NCBI GenBank assembly: GCA_963777905.1
Contig: CAVZSM010000027.1
Span: 62,001-126,000, forward strand
Length of the DNA stretch: 64,000 bases
Reading direction: 5' to 3'
Source: Trebonia sp963777905
GTDB taxonomy: Bacteria; Actinomycetota; Actinomycetes; Streptosporangiales; Streptosporangiaceae
Below, in pieces: positions 34,284 through 43,753 of this stretch. The translations under genes and the position numbers were made by a program. The notes under the pieces were generated by a model. That model had not been told where the DNA came from, did not search any database, and saw only the letters and a program-made list of their open reading frames with translations. The stretch's first letter is position 1; every line of letters starts with the position of its first letter.

Positions 34284-37025
34284 GTGGCTTCCGGACGCCA
34301 GCGTTACTCGATCATTAGCGACGGGCTGCCCACGCAGCTCCCGGACATCGACCCGGACGAGACGCGGGAGTGGGTCGACTCCTTCGACTCGGTCACGCGC
34401 ACCCGTGGCCGAGGCCGGGCCCGCTACCTCATGCTGCGCCTGCTGGAGAGGGCGCGCGAGCAGCAAGTCGGGGTGCCCGGCCTGCGGTCGACCGATTTCA
34501 TCAACACCATCGCGCCGGAGCGGGAACCGTGGTTCCCCGGCGACGAGTACGTAGAACGGCGCATCCGCGCCTATATCCGGTGGAACGCGGCGATCATGGT
34601 GTCCCGCGCCAACCGGCCAGGCCTCGGCGTGGGCGGGCACATCGCGACCTACGCGTCGGCGGCCTCGCTGTACGAGGTCGGGTTCAACCACTTCTTCCGC
34701 GGCAAGGACCACGGCGAGTCCGGCGACCAGGTGTTCTTCCAGGGGCACGCCGCCCCGGGCATCTACGCCCGCGCGTTCCTCGAGGGACGGCTGGCGGAAA
34801 CGCAGCTCGACGGGTTCCGGCAGGAGCTGTCCCACCAGGGCGGCGGGCTGCCGAGCTACCCGCACCCGCGGCTGATGCCGGACTTCTGGGAGTTCCCGAC
34901 GGTGTCCATGGGCCTCGGGCCGCTGAACGCCATCTACCAGGCGCGGTTCAACCGCTACCTGCTCGCCCGCGAGCTGCACGACACGTCAAGGTCGCACGTG
35001 TGGGCGTTCTGCGGCGACGGCGAGATGGACGAGCCCGAGGCGCTCGGCGCGATCGGGCTGGCCGCCCGCGAGGAGCTGGACAACCTCACCTTCGTCATCA
35101 ACTGCAACCTGCAGCGGCTCGACGGCCCGGTACGCGGCAACGGCAAGATCATCCAGGAGCTCGAGGCGTTCTTCCGGGGCGCGGGCTGGAACGTCATCAA
35201 GGTCATCTGGGGCCGCGACTGGGACCCGCTGCTCGCGCAGGACACCGACGGCGTGCTGGTCAACAAGATGAACACCACGCCGGACGGGCAGTTCCAGACC
35301 TACTCAGTGGAGTCCGGCGCCTACATCCGCGAGCACTTCTTCGGGTCGGACCCGCGGCTGCGGAAGATGGTCGAGCACCTGTCGGACGACGATCTGCGGA
35401 ACCTGTCCCGCGGCGGCCACGACTACCGGAAGGTGTACGCGGCGTTCAAGGCGGCCCGCGAGCACGTCGGCCAGCCCACGGTCATCCTGACCCACACGAT
35501 CAAGGGCTGGACGCTCGGCAAGGACTTCGAGGCGCGCAACGCCACGCACCAGATGAAGAAGCTCACCCTCGCCGAGCTGAAGGAGTTCCGCGACCGGCTG
35601 TACCTGCCGATCCCTGACTCCGACCTGGAGGGCCCCGACGGGCTGCCGCCGTACTACCACCCCGGCCAGGACTCCGACGAGATCCAGTACATGAAGGAGC
35701 GGCGTGCCGCGCTCGGCGGCGTCCTGCCGCGCCGGGTGGTACGCGCCAAGCCGCTGCCGCAGCCGCCGGACTCGGTGTACCAGGACATGATGAAGGGGTC
35801 GGGCAAGCAGTCCGTCGCCACCACGATGGCGTTCGTGCGGATCCTGAAGGACCTCATGAAGGACCCGGTCATCGGCGACAGGTTCGTGCCGGTCATCCCC
35901 GACGAGGCGCGCACGTTCGGCATGGACTCGCTGTTCCCGACCGCGAAGATCTACTCGCCGTTCGGGCAGACCTACGAGGCGGTAGACCGCAACCTGCTGC
36001 TGTCCTACAAGGAGTCCGAGCGCGGCCAGATCCTGCACGAGGGCATCTCCGAGGCGGGCGCGATGGGGTCGGTGATCGCGGCTAGCACCTCGTACGCCAC
36101 CCACGGCACGCACATGATCCCGGTGTACGTGTTCTACTCGATGTTCGGGTGGCAGCGGACCGGCGACGAGATGTGGGCGCTCGGCGACCAGCTGGGCCGC
36201 GGCTTCCTGCTGGGAGCCACGGCGGGCCGCACGACGCTGACCGGTGAGGGCCTGCAGCACAACGACGGGCACTCGGTGCTGCTCGCCTCGGTGTCCGAGG
36301 CGTGCGTCTCCTACGACCCGGCGTGGGCGTACGAGGTCTCGGTGATCGTGAAGGACGCGCTGCGCCGGATGTACGACGCATCGCCAGAGCACCCGGACGG
36401 GGAGAACATCTTCTACTACCTCACCGTCTACAACGAGCCGTACCAGCAGCCCGCGGCGCCGGAGCTGGAGGGGCTGGAGGAAGGCATCCTGCGGGGCATG
36501 TACCGGTACGCGGCCGCTCCGTCGACGGCCGGCGCCAGGATCCTCGCCTCCGGGGTGGCCATGCCGTGGGCGCTGCGCGCGCGGCAGCTGCTGGCGGAGG
36601 ACTGGGGCGTGGCCGCGGACGTGTGGTCGGTCACCTCGTGGACCGAGCTGCGCCGCGACGCCCTGGCCGCCGAGTCGCACAACCTGCTGCACCCCGAGGA
36701 GGAGCCGCGGACGCCGTACGTGACGTCCGCGCTGGCCGGTGCCGGTTCTGCCACCCCCGTGGTGGCCGTCTCCGACTGGATTCGCTCGGTGCCTGACCAG
36801 ATCTCCCGCTGGGTGCCCGGCTCGTACACGTCGCTGGGCACCGACGGGTTCGGCTTCTCCGACACCCGGCCGGCCGCGCGCCGGTTCTTCCACGTGGACG
36901 CGGAGTCGATCACCCTGGCAGTGCTCGCGGAACTGGCACGGTCCGGCGCGGTGGACCCGTCGCTGCCCGCGCAGGCGATCGCGAAGTACAAGCTGGACCT
37001 CCCCGTCTCCGAGGCGCTCAGTTAG
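34284..37025 (+). CDS. aceE: Pyruvate dehydrogenase E1 component, homodimeric
   Basis: The enzyme has about 913 residues from GTG 34284; an in-frame start 69 nt upstream is less likely. This thiamine-diphosphate enzyme decarboxylates pyruvate and acetylates the lipoyl E2 of the pyruvate dehydrogenase complex. The thiamine site is GDGEMDEPEALGAIG with NCNLQRLDGPVRGNGK. Other conserved stretches are GHIATYASAASLYEVGFNHF and EGLQHNDGHS. The length fits the homodimeric AceE class. It is followed by fasR and the fatty-acid genes, the arrangement known from Streptomyces, which links acetyl-CoA supply to lipid synthesis. Confidence 0.96.
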   Translation: MASGRQRYSIISDGLPTQLPDIDPDETREWVDSFDSVTRTRGRGRARYLMLRLLERAREQQVGVPGLRSTDFINTIAPEREPWFPGDEYVERRIRAYIRWNAAIMVSRANRPGLGVGGHIATYASAASLYEVGFNHFFRGKDHGESGDQVFFQGHAAPGIYARAFLEGRLAETQLDGFRQELSHQGGGLPSYPHPRLMPDFWEFPTVSMGLGPLNAIYQARFNRYLLARELHDTSRSHVWAFCGDGEMDEPEALGAIGLAAREELDNLTFVINCNLQRLDGPVRGNGKIIQELEAFFRGAGWNVIKVIWGRDWDPLLAQDTDGVLVNKMNTTPDGQFQTYSVESGAYIREHFFGSDPRLRKMVEHLSDDDLRNLSRGGHDYRKVYAAFKAAREHVGQPTVILTHTIKGWTLGKDFEARNATHQMKKLTLAELKEFRDRLYLPIPDSDLEGPDGLPPYYHPGQDSDEIQYMKERRAALGGVLPRRVVRAKPLPQPPDSVYQDMMKGSGKQSVATTMAFVRILKDLMKDPVIGDRFVPVIPDEARTFGMDSLFPTAKIYSPFGQTYEAVDRNLLLSYKESERGQILHEGISEAGAMGSVIAASTSYATHGTHMIPVYVFYSMFGWQRTGDEMWALGDQLGRGFLLGATAGRTTLTGEGLQHNDGHSVLLASVSEACVSYDPAWAYEVSVIVKDALRRMYDASPEHPDGENIFYYLTVYNEPYQQPAAPELEGLEEGILRGMYRYAAAPSTAGARILASGVAMPWALRARQLLAEDWGVAADVWSVTSWTELRRDALAAESHNLLHPEEEPRTPYVTSALAGAGSATPVVAVSDWIRSVPDQISRWVPGSYTSLGTDGFGFSDTRPAARRFFHVDAESITLAVLAELARSGAVDPSLPAQAIAKYKLDLPVSEALS

Positions 37026-37029
37026 CCCG

Positions 37030-37092
37030 GGGGGACGATCGTCCCCCGGAACCCCCGCTGCGCGCCCGATCCTGCGGACCTGTCGGGCGCGC
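37030..37092 (+). terminator. Two consecutive hairpins after aceE
   Basis: GGGGGACGATCGTCCCCC (37030-37047) is a perfect palindrome. GCGCGCCCGA (37060-37069) pairs with 37083-37092. Together they form a strong terminator between aceE and fasR. Confidence 0.7.
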
Positions 37093-37127
37093 GGCGTGGT
37101 CGGTCGGTTCCGTGACAGGGTGGGGGG

Positions 37128-38330
37128 ATGCAGGCTAAGCGGCAGGCCGCCGCGGGTGCGCTGGACGCGCCCGCGCGGGTGCATCCTGAGACGGTGCGGC
37201 GGATCGAGCGGTCGCTGGGCGCGCTCGGCACCGCGGCGATCGCGGCGATGGACGAGCGGCTGCCGTGGTTCAGGAAGATGTCCGCGGAGAACAGGTCGTG
37301 GCTGGGGCTGGTGGCGCAGGCTGGCATCGCCGCGTTCGCCGACTGGATCAAGCATCCTGAACGGGCCCGTCCCGCTGCCACCGAGGTCTTCGGCACTGCC
37401 CCGCGCGAGCTGGCCAGGGCGGTCAGCCTGCAGCACGCGGTGGAGATGGTCCGGGTGATCATCGACGTGGTGGAGCACCGGGTGGACACGCTGGCCGCGC
37501 CCGGCGCCGAGGCCGAGCTGCGCGAGGCAGTGCTCGTCTACGCGCGGGAGATCGCGTTCAGCGCGGCGCAGGTGTACGCGCGGACCGCGGAGGCGCGCGG
37601 CGCCTGGGACGCCAGGCTCGAGGCGCTCGTCGTCGACTCGCTGGTGCGCGGCGAGGCGGCCGAGACCGCGTCACTGAACTCCTGGGCGTCGGCGCTGAAC
37701 TGGTCGTCCTCCCCCGTCGCGGTCATCGCGGGCAGCATCGACGGCGACGAGGCCGAGCCGGTCATCGAGGAACTGCGCGCCACCGCCCGCCGGGCCAGGC
37801 TCGACCTGCTGGCGGGCGTGCAGGGCAGCAGGCTGATCGTCGTGCTCGGCGGCACCGACGACCCGATGGCGGCCGCGGAGCGGTTCGCCGGCCGGTTCGG
37901 GCCGGGGCCGGTCGTGGTCGGGCCGCCGGTGCGGGACCTGCGCTCAGCGTCGGTGTCGGCCCGCGCCGCGCTCGCCGGGCTGCGCGCCGCCCCCGCCTGG
38001 CCCGACGCGCCCCGCCCGGCCAGCGCCGACGAGCTGCTGCCAGAGCGCGCCCTGGACGGGGACGCCGGCGCCGTCGAGGCGCTGGTCGAGACCGTGTACG
38101 AGCCGCTGCTGGTCGGCGGGACCGCGCTGCTCGACACGCTCACCACCTACCTGGAGCAGGGGTCGTCCCTCGAGGGCACGGCCCGGATGCTGTTCGTGCA
38201 CCCGAACACGGTCCGGTACCGGCTGCGCCGGGTCACCGAGCTCACCGGGTTCACCCCCGCGGTCGGCCGCGACGGGCACACCCTCTGGACAGCCATCGCG
38301 CTCGGCCGTCTCGCCGCCCGCCGCGGGTAA
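37128..38330 (+). CDS. fasR: FasR-type (PucR/CdaR-like) regulator of fatty acid synthesis
   Basis: The protein has 400 residues. The C-terminal helix-turn-helix reads TYLEQGSSLEGTARMLFVHP followed by NTVRYRLRRVTELTG, the HTH_30 motif of the PucR group. The N-terminus has a conserved block (RRIERSLGALGTAAIAAMDE, PWFRKMSAENRSW) characteristic of FasR. In Streptomyces the homologue activates the fabD-fabH-acpP-fabF operon directly downstream, the same position as here. The effector is unknown. Confidence 0.88.
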   Translation: MQAKRQAAAGALDAPARVHPETVRRIERSLGALGTAAIAAMDERLPWFRKMSAENRSWLGLVAQAGIAAFADWIKHPERARPAATEVFGTAPRELARAVSLQHAVEMVRVIIDVVEHRVDTLAAPGAEAELREAVLVYAREIAFSAAQVYARTAEARGAWDARLEALVVDSLVRGEAAETASLNSWASALNWSSSPVAVIAGSIDGDEAEPVIEELRATARRARLDLLAGVQGSRLIVVLGGTDDPMAAAERFAGRFGPGPVVVGPPVRDLRSASVSARAALAGLRAAPAWPDAPRPASADELLPERALDGDAGAVEALVETVYEPLLVGGTALLDTLTTYLEQGSSLEGTARMLFVHPNTVRYRLRRVTELTGFTPAVGRDGHTLWTAIALGRLAARRG

Positions 38331-38348
38331 CGGAGCGGTGACGCGCAG

Positions 38349-38377
38349 GTGAACGCTTTTTAGAGGAAAGCTACAAT
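38349..38377 (+). promoter_or_regulatory. Candidate promoter of the fab operon
   Basis: TACAAT (38372-38377) follows a weak -35, GTGAAC, by 17 nt in a relatively AT-rich patch. The weak -35 fits a promoter that depends on an activator such as FasR. The fabD start is about 70 nt downstream. No FasR site could be confirmed by eye. Confidence 0.4.
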
Positions 38378-38445
38378 AATCTCGTCGGCAACTTCGTGTC
38401 GTTCGGTATCGGAATAGCGGACCTCTACAGGGCAAGGTTAACAGC

Positions 38446-39642
38446 GTGCTTATCTTCGCCTCGCCTGGGCAGGGTGCGCAGACCCCGGGCTTCCTCTCAC
38501 CCTGGCTTGACATCCCCGGCATCGCCGACCAGCTCGGCGCCTGGTCCGAGCTCGCCGGCCGTGATCTCATCAGGCTCGGCACCACCGGCAGCGCAGCAGA
38601 GATCACCGACACCGCCGTCGCCCAGCCGCTGCTCGTCGCCGCGGCCCTCGCGGTCGCCGGGCTGCTCGGCGAGCCCGACGCGGCCGCCGGGCACAGCGTC
38701 GGCGAGCTCGCCGCCGGCGCGATCGCCGGCGTGCTCAGCGCCTCCGACGCGATCCGGCTGACCGGGGTGCGCGGCGAGGCCATGGCGGCTGCCTGCAACG
38801 ACGAGCCCACGGGGATGACCGCGGTGCTCGGCGGCGACGAGGCCGCCGTGCTCGCCGCCATCGCGGAAGCCGGGCTCACCCCGGCGAACGTCAACGCCGC
38901 CGGGCAGATAGTGGCGGGCGGCACCCTCGAACAGCTCGCGGAGTTCGCCGCGAACCCGCCGGCGGGCGCGCGGCTGCGGCCGCTGCGCGTCGCGGGCGCC
39001 TTCCACACCAAGCACATGGCCCCCGCTGTCGACGCGCTCGAGCGGGCCGCGGCGCAGACCATGGTCAAGGACCCGGCGATCACGCTGCTGTCCAACGCCG
39101 ACGGCGCGGTCGTCACGTCGGGGGCGAACTGGGTGGAGCGGATCGTCAACCAGGTCGCCAACCCGGTGCGCTGGGACAAGTGCATGGAGACGATGTCCGA
39201 CATCGGTGTCACGGCGATGATCGAGCTGATCCCCGGCGGCACGCTGGCCGGCCTGGCCAAGCGCGCGCTGCCCGGCGTGGAGCTGCTCGCCCTCAAGACC
39301 CCCGACCAGCTAGCGACGGCCCGCGAGCTGGTCGGGGCACACGCCACGGCCACGAACGGGTACCAGGCGGCATCCGTCGGGTCCCCCGCCGAGTGGAAGA
39401 TCGTGGTGGCGCCCGGAGGCGGCACGTTCCGTTCCGGAGCTGAGGAAGGAGCAGCGGCCGCGACCTCAGCCGGCGAGATCGTCTCAGCCGGCGCGGCGCT
39501 CGGCCGGGTCGTGGCGCGCGGCGGAGAGCGGCCGGTGACCGCTCAGTTCGACGCGGTGCTCGTGGAATGGCTAGTCGAAGACGGCAACCCGGTCAGCGAA
39601 GGGCAGCCGCTGGTGCGTCTCGAGCCGAAGGAGAACCCGTGA
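38446..39642 (+). CDS. fabD: Malonyl-CoA:ACP transacylase with a C-terminal biotinyl/lipoyl-like extension
   Basis: The transacylase part (~1-305) has ASPGQGAQ, nucleophile Ser84 in GHSVGELAAGA, and catalytic His187 in AFHTKHM. It loads malonate onto ACP for chain elongation. The protein is ~90 residues longer than usual. The extension has WKIVVAPGGGTFRS, an Ala-rich stretch, GEIVSAGAALGRVVARG, then FDAVLVEWLVEDGNPVSEGQ and PLVRLEP. This is the pattern of a barrel-sandwich (biotinyl/lipoyl) domain, but no Met-Lys-Met or Asp-Lys-Ala modification site is seen at the turn (GGERP). The start is GTG 38446, and GTGA couples it to fabH. Confidence 0.93.
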   Translation: MLIFASPGQGAQTPGFLSPWLDIPGIADQLGAWSELAGRDLIRLGTTGSAAEITDTAVAQPLLVAAALAVAGLLGEPDAAAGHSVGELAAGAIAGVLSASDAIRLTGVRGEAMAAACNDEPTGMTAVLGGDEAAVLAAIAEAGLTPANVNAAGQIVAGGTLEQLAEFAANPPAGARLRPLRVAGAFHTKHMAPAVDALERAAAQTMVKDPAITLLSNADGAVVTSGANWVERIVNQVANPVRWDKCMETMSDIGVTAMIELIPGGTLAGLAKRALPGVELLALKTPDQLATARELVGAHATATNGYQAASVGSPAEWKIVVAPGGGTFRSGAEEGAAAATSAGEIVSAGAALGRVVARGGERPVTAQFDAVLVEWLVEDGNPVSEGQPLVRLEPKENP

Positions 39643-40586
39643 CTGGGGCGAAGATACTGGCGTTCGGCGGGTACCAGCCGGACAAGGTGGTCACCAACGA
39701 CGACCTGGCGAAGCTCGTCGACACCAACGACGAGTGGATCAGGTCGCGGGTCGGCATCGAGAGCCGCCGGGTCGCCGCTGACGACGAGACCGTCACCGAC
39801 ATGGCCGAGGCGGCCGGGGCCAAGGCCCTGGCGGCGAGCGGCCTCGCGCCGTCGGCCATCGACCTGGTGATCGTGGCGACGTGCAGCCCCCTGGTGCCGA
39901 TGCCGAGCGTCTCCGCTATCGTCGCCCACCGGCTGGGCATCGTCGCGCCAGGGGCGTTCGACCTGAACGCCGCCTGCGCCGGGTTCTGCTACGCGATGGA
40001 CACGGCGTCGAACGCGATAGCGGCGGGCAGCGCGCGGAATGTGCTGGTGATCGGGTCGGAGAAGATGACCTCGTGGGTCGACTGGACCGACCGGTCGACG
40101 TGCATCATCTTCGCCGACGGGGCCGGGGCCGTCGTGGTCGGGCCGACCGGCGGCGACGAGCCGACAGGGATCGGGCCGGTCGTCTGGGGCAGCGCCGGTG
40201 ACCAGGGGAACAAGATCACGGTCACCGGGCGGACCGGATCGATGCGGCAGGACGGGCAGGCGGTGTTCCGGTGGGCGACCACCGCGATGGCCCCGGTGGC
40301 GCTCGAGGCCTGCCGGCGGGCCGGGGTGACGCCCGCCGACATCACGGCGTTCGTCCCGCACCAGGCGAACCTGCGGATCGTCGAGGCGATCGCCAGGAGG
40401 CTGGGGATCCCGCGCGAGCGGGTCGCCGACGACATCGTGCACGCGGGGAACACCTCGTCGGCGTCGATCCCGCTCGCGCTGTCGCGGATGGCCGAGCAAG
40501 GGCGGCTCCAGCCGGGCACGCCCGCGCTGCTGCTCGGGTTCGGCGCCGGGCTGTCCTACGCCGCGCAGGTGGTCACGGTACCCTAG
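39639..40586 (+). CDS. fabH: Beta-ketoacyl-ACP synthase III
   Basis: The enzyme has 316 residues from GTG 39639, which overlaps the fabD stop by 4 nt. It condenses an acyl-CoA starter with malonyl-ACP. The catalytic triad is Cys113 (NAACAGF), His241 (VPHQANLRI) and Asn271 (HAGNTSSASIP). The FabD-FabH order and coupling suggest co-synthesis. Confidence 0.95.
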   Translation: MTGAKILAFGGYQPDKVVTNDDLAKLVDTNDEWIRSRVGIESRRVAADDETVTDMAEAAGAKALAASGLAPSAIDLVIVATCSPLVPMPSVSAIVAHRLGIVAPGAFDLNAACAGFCYAMDTASNAIAAGSARNVLVIGSEKMTSWVDWTDRSTCIIFADGAGAVVVGPTGGDEPTGIGPVVWGSAGDQGNKITVTGRTGSMRQDGQAVFRWATTAMAPVALEACRRAGVTPADITAFVPHQANLRIVEAIARRLGIPRERVADDIVHAGNTSSASIPLALSRMAEQGRLQPGTPALLLGFGAGLSYAAQVVTVP

Positions 40587-40628
40587 CGGCCATCGCATCC
40601 AAAACCCCCACACAAGAAGGAGAAAACA

Positions 40629-40868
40629 GTGACTGACCAGGAGATTCTGGCCGGGCTTGCGGACATCATCGACGAGATCGCCGGCGTGCCGGCCGACGAG
40701 GTGACCCCGGAGAAGAACTTCGTGGACGACCTCGACATCGACTCGCTGTCCATGGTCGAGATCGCCGTCGCCGCGCAGGACAAGTTCGGCGTCGAAATCC
40801 CTGACGAGCAGCTCAAGGACCTCAAGACGGTCCAGGACGTCGTCAATTTCGTATCCAAGAACTCCTGA
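40629..40868 (+). CDS. acpP: Acyl carrier protein
   Basis: The 79 acidic residues form a four-helix carrier with the phosphopantetheine Ser39 in DDLDIDSLSMVEI. GAAGGAGA precedes GTG 40629. It carries growing acyl chains between FabD, FabH and FabF. A hairpin after the gene may raise its level relative to fabF. Confidence 0.96.
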   Translation: MTDQEILAGLADIIDEIAGVPADEVTPEKNFVDDLDIDSLSMVEIAVAAQDKFGVEIPDEQLKDLKTVQDVVNFVSKNS

Positions 40869-40877
40869 CCTGGTCGG

Positions 40878-40899
40878 AGGGCGGCGCTTTTGCCGCCCT
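40878..40899 (+). terminator. Intra-operon hairpin between acpP and fabF
   Basis: AGGGCGGC (40878-40885) pairs with GCCGCCCT (40892-40899) around a T-containing loop, 9 nt after the acpP stop. It probably acts as a partial terminator or 3' stabiliser that keeps acpP mRNA in excess, since fabF continues in the same direction 50 nt later. Confidence 0.55.
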
Positions 40900-40951
40900 G
40901 CCGCCGCTGCGTCAGGGGTCTTTGTTTTCCAGTCGTTTCACGGAGGTTGTT

Positions 40952-42241
40952 GTGAGCAACGATCAGGCCATCGTCGTCGTCACCGGGCTTGGCGCGACCA
41001 CGCCGCTCGGCGGTGATGTCGCGTCCACCTGGTCGGCGATGCTCGCCGGAACCAGCGGGGTGCGGCGACTCACCGAATCCTGGGTGGACACGCTGCCGGT
41101 GAAGATCGCGGCGCCCGCCGCGTCGGACCCGGTGGCGGTCGTCGGCCGGGTGCAGGCGCGCCGGATGGACCGCTGCGAGCAGTTCGCGCTCGTCGCGGCC
41201 CGCGAGGCCTGGGCGGACGCGGGCTCGCCGACGGTGGAGCCGTACCGGCTCGGCGTCGCGGTGAGCAGCGGCATCGGCGGCATCGGCTCCACGATCACCG
41301 CTTACGACACGCTCCGCGAGCGCGGCTGGGACCGCATCTCGCCGTACACAGTCCCGATGCTGATGCCCAACGGCTCGGCCGGCTGGATCAGCATCGAACT
41401 GGGCGCCAAGGCCGGGGCGCACGCGCTGGTGAGCGCGTGCGCGTCCGGTGCGGAGTCCATCGGGTACGGCATCGACATGATCCGTTCCGGCCGCGCCGAT
41501 GTCGTCGTGGCCGGCGGGACCGAGGCCGCGATCATGGCCCTGAACGTGGGCGCGTTCGCCGCGATGCGCGCGATGTCCACCCGCAACGACGAGCCGTCGC
41601 GGGCGTCCCGGCCGTTCGACAAGGGGCGGGACGGGTTCGTGCTCGGCGAGGGCGCCGGCGTGCTGATCCTGGAGTCGCTGCCGCACGCGCTGGCGCGCGG
41701 CGCGCGGATCTACGCGGTGGCGGCGGGCGCCGGGTACTCCGCCGACGCGTTCCACATCTCGCACGGGTCGCCGGACGGCGGCGGAGTCTCCTTCGCCATG
41801 TCCGCCGCCCTTAAGAACGCTGCTGTGTCCCCTGCGCAGGTAACGCACGTCAACGCGCACGCCACCTCCACGCCGGAAGGCGACCCGCTGGAGGCGCGGG
41901 CCATCGAGACGGTCTTCGGGGACTCCTCGTCCTCGGTCGTCGTGTCCGCAACCAAGTCGATGACCGGGCACCTGCTCGGCGGCGCCGGCGCGATCGAGTC
42001 GGTGGCCAGCGTCAAGGCGCTGACCGACCGGGTCGCGCCGCCGACCATCAACCTGGATGACCTCGACGATGAGGTGACGATTTCCGTGGCCACGAAGTCG
42101 ACCCCGCTCACGCCGCACCCCGGCGCCGACGGGCCGATGGCCGTGCTGAACAACGCGTTCGGCTTTGGCGGGCACAACGTGGCGCTGGTGTTCACCGAGT
42201 ATGTTCCGCCGGCACCCGAAGGCTCCGCTGAGGAGGGCTGA
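40952..42241 (+). CDS. fabF: Beta-ketoacyl-ACP synthase II
   Basis: The enzyme has 429 residues from GTG 40952, with ACGGAGG upstream. This elongating ketosynthase has nucleophile Cys163 in VSACASGAES, His in VNAHATSTPEGD and the second His in FGFGGHNVAL. It completes the fab operon and is followed after 6 nt by the carboxylase gene. Confidence 0.95.
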   Translation: MSNDQAIVVVTGLGATTPLGGDVASTWSAMLAGTSGVRRLTESWVDTLPVKIAAPAASDPVAVVGRVQARRMDRCEQFALVAAREAWADAGSPTVEPYRLGVAVSSGIGGIGSTITAYDTLRERGWDRISPYTVPMLMPNGSAGWISIELGAKAGAHALVSACASGAESIGYGIDMIRSGRADVVVAGGTEAAIMALNVGAFAAMRAMSTRNDEPSRASRPFDKGRDGFVLGEGAGVLILESLPHALARGARIYAVAAGAGYSADAFHISHGSPDGGGVSFAMSAALKNAAVSPAQVTHVNAHATSTPEGDPLEARAIETVFGDSSSSVVVSATKSMTGHLLGGAGAIESVASVKALTDRVAPPTINLDDLDDEVTISVATKSTPLTPHPGADGPMAVLNNAFGFGGHNVALVFTEYVPPAPEGSAEEG

Positions 42242-42247
42242 TCTTCA

Positions 42248-43693
42248 ATGACCGCCGTTTCCGAGAAGTCTGCTGCCGGGACGCCCGCTGACGGGGCGCC
42301 CGCGGCCCCGGTTTCCCTGCCGCGCGACCCGGTCGGCAGGCTCACCGCGCTGTTCGACGCGGGCACCATGACCCTGCTCCCCGCGGTCGCCCCCGACGGG
42401 TCCGGCGCGATCGCCGCGCGCGGCCTGATCGACGGGTCCGGCGCGGTCGCGTTCGCCTCCGACCCGCGGGTCCAGGGCGGCGCGATGGGCACCGACGGCT
42501 GCGCGGTGATCGTCGCGGCCTATAACGAGGCCATCGCGCGCGGTGTGCCGGTGATCGGCCTGTGGCACTCCGGCGGCGCGCGGCTGGCCGAGGGCGTCGC
42601 GTCGCTGCACGGCGTCGGCACGGTCTTCGCCGCGATGACCGCGGCGTCCGGCGTGGTGCCGCAGATCTCCGTGGTGCTCGGCCCGGCGGCCGGCGGCGCC
42701 GCCTACGGGCCGGCCCTGACGGACGTCGTGATCCTGTCCCGCCACGGCCGGATCTTCGTCACCGGGCCTGACGTGGTGCGGTCGGTGACCGGCGAAGACG
42801 TCGACATGGCGCGGCTGGGCGGCCCAGAACCGCACAGCCGGCGGTCGGGCGTGGTGCACCTGGTGGCCGACGATGACGAGGCGGCCCTCGGGTACGCCCG
42901 CACGCTCGTGGCGCTGCTGTCGGAGCAGGGGAAGATCTCGCCGGATTCTGTCGCGGCCCGCGACCTGTCCGGCGTGCTGCCGGACTCCGCGCGGCGCGCG
43001 TACGACGTGCACCAGGTCACGTCGCGGCTGCTCGACGACCCGGGGATCGAACTGCACCCGAAGTGGGCGCCGAACATCGTCACGGTCCTCGGCCGGCTCG
43101 CCGGTCGCACCGTCGGCGTGATCGCCAACAACCCGATGCGCCTCGGCGGCTGCCTGGACTCGGCGTCCGCGGAGAAGGCGGCGCGGTTCGTCCGGTTCTG
43201 CGACGCGTTCGGGGTGCCGCTGGTGGTGCTGGTGGACGTGCCTGGCTACCTGCCGGGCGTGGGGCAGGAGTGGGACGGCGTGGTGCGCCGCGGCGCGAAG
43301 CTGCTGCACGCCTTCGCCGAGGCCACCGTGCCGCGGGTGACGCTGGTGACCCGCAAGGCCTACGGCGGCGCCTACATCGCGATGAACTCCCGGTCGCTAG
43401 GGGCGACGAAGGTGTTCGCGTGGCCCGGGGCCGAGGTCGCGGTCATGGGCCCGCTCGCCGCGGTCCGCATCCTGCACAAGCGGCGGCTGGCCGCCGTCCC
43501 CGCGGAGCAGCTGCACGACGCCGAGCAGGAACTCGCCACCGAGCACTCGGCCACCGTCGGCGGCCTGGACCGTGCCGTGGAGATCGGCGTCATCGACGAG
43601 ATCATCTCCCCGGCGGCAACGGCTTCGGCGATCGCGTCGGCGATCGGCGAGGCCCCGCAACGCCGCGGCGCCCACAAGAACATCCCGCTGTAG
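42248..43693 (+). CDS. accD: Acyl-CoA carboxylase carboxyltransferase (beta) subunit
   Basis: The 481 residues form the carboxyltransferase fold: LWHSGGARLAEGV with the Gly-Gly oxyanion hole in the N-half, and VDVPGYLPGVGQEWDGVVRR plus TRKAYGGAYIAMNSR in the C-half. It transfers CO2 from biotin to acetyl- or propionyl-CoA. Being 6 nt downstream of fabF, it probably makes malonyl-CoA for the pathway, with the biotinylated alpha subunit encoded elsewhere. Acetyl versus propionyl preference cannot be read with certainty. A palindromic repeat follows. Confidence 0.9.
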   Translation: MTAVSEKSAAGTPADGAPAAPVSLPRDPVGRLTALFDAGTMTLLPAVAPDGSGAIAARGLIDGSGAVAFASDPRVQGGAMGTDGCAVIVAAYNEAIARGVPVIGLWHSGGARLAEGVASLHGVGTVFAAMTAASGVVPQISVVLGPAAGGAAYGPALTDVVILSRHGRIFVTGPDVVRSVTGEDVDMARLGGPEPHSRRSGVVHLVADDDEAALGYARTLVALLSEQGKISPDSVAARDLSGVLPDSARRAYDVHQVTSRLLDDPGIELHPKWAPNIVTVLGRLAGRTVGVIANNPMRLGGCLDSASAEKAARFVRFCDAFGVPLVVLVDVPGYLPGVGQEWDGVVRRGAKLLHAFAEATVPRVTLVTRKAYGGAYIAMNSRSLGATKVFAWPGAEVAVMGPLAAVRILHKRRLAAVPAEQLHDAEQELATEHSATVGGLDRAVEIGVIDEIISPAATASAIASAIGEAPQRRGAHKNIPL

Positions 43694-43708
43694 GCCGCCT
43701 GAGCCCGC

Positions 43709-43753
43709 TAAATGTGTTATTCCGGGGGAATATCCCCCGGAATAACACATTTA
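43709..43753. repeat. Palindromic repeat family A, copy 1
   Basis: A perfect 20-bp hairpin (arms 43709-43728 and 43734-43753, loop AATAT) contains the core GTGTTATTCCGGGGG. It starts 16 nt after the accD stop and can act as its terminator. The second copy is at 45632-45678. Confidence 0.85.

Noticed and set aside
35304..37478. A 724-codon minus-strand open frame opposite aceE
   Set aside because: It is antisense to a fully conserved AceE and has low-complexity Arg/His/Gly composition.
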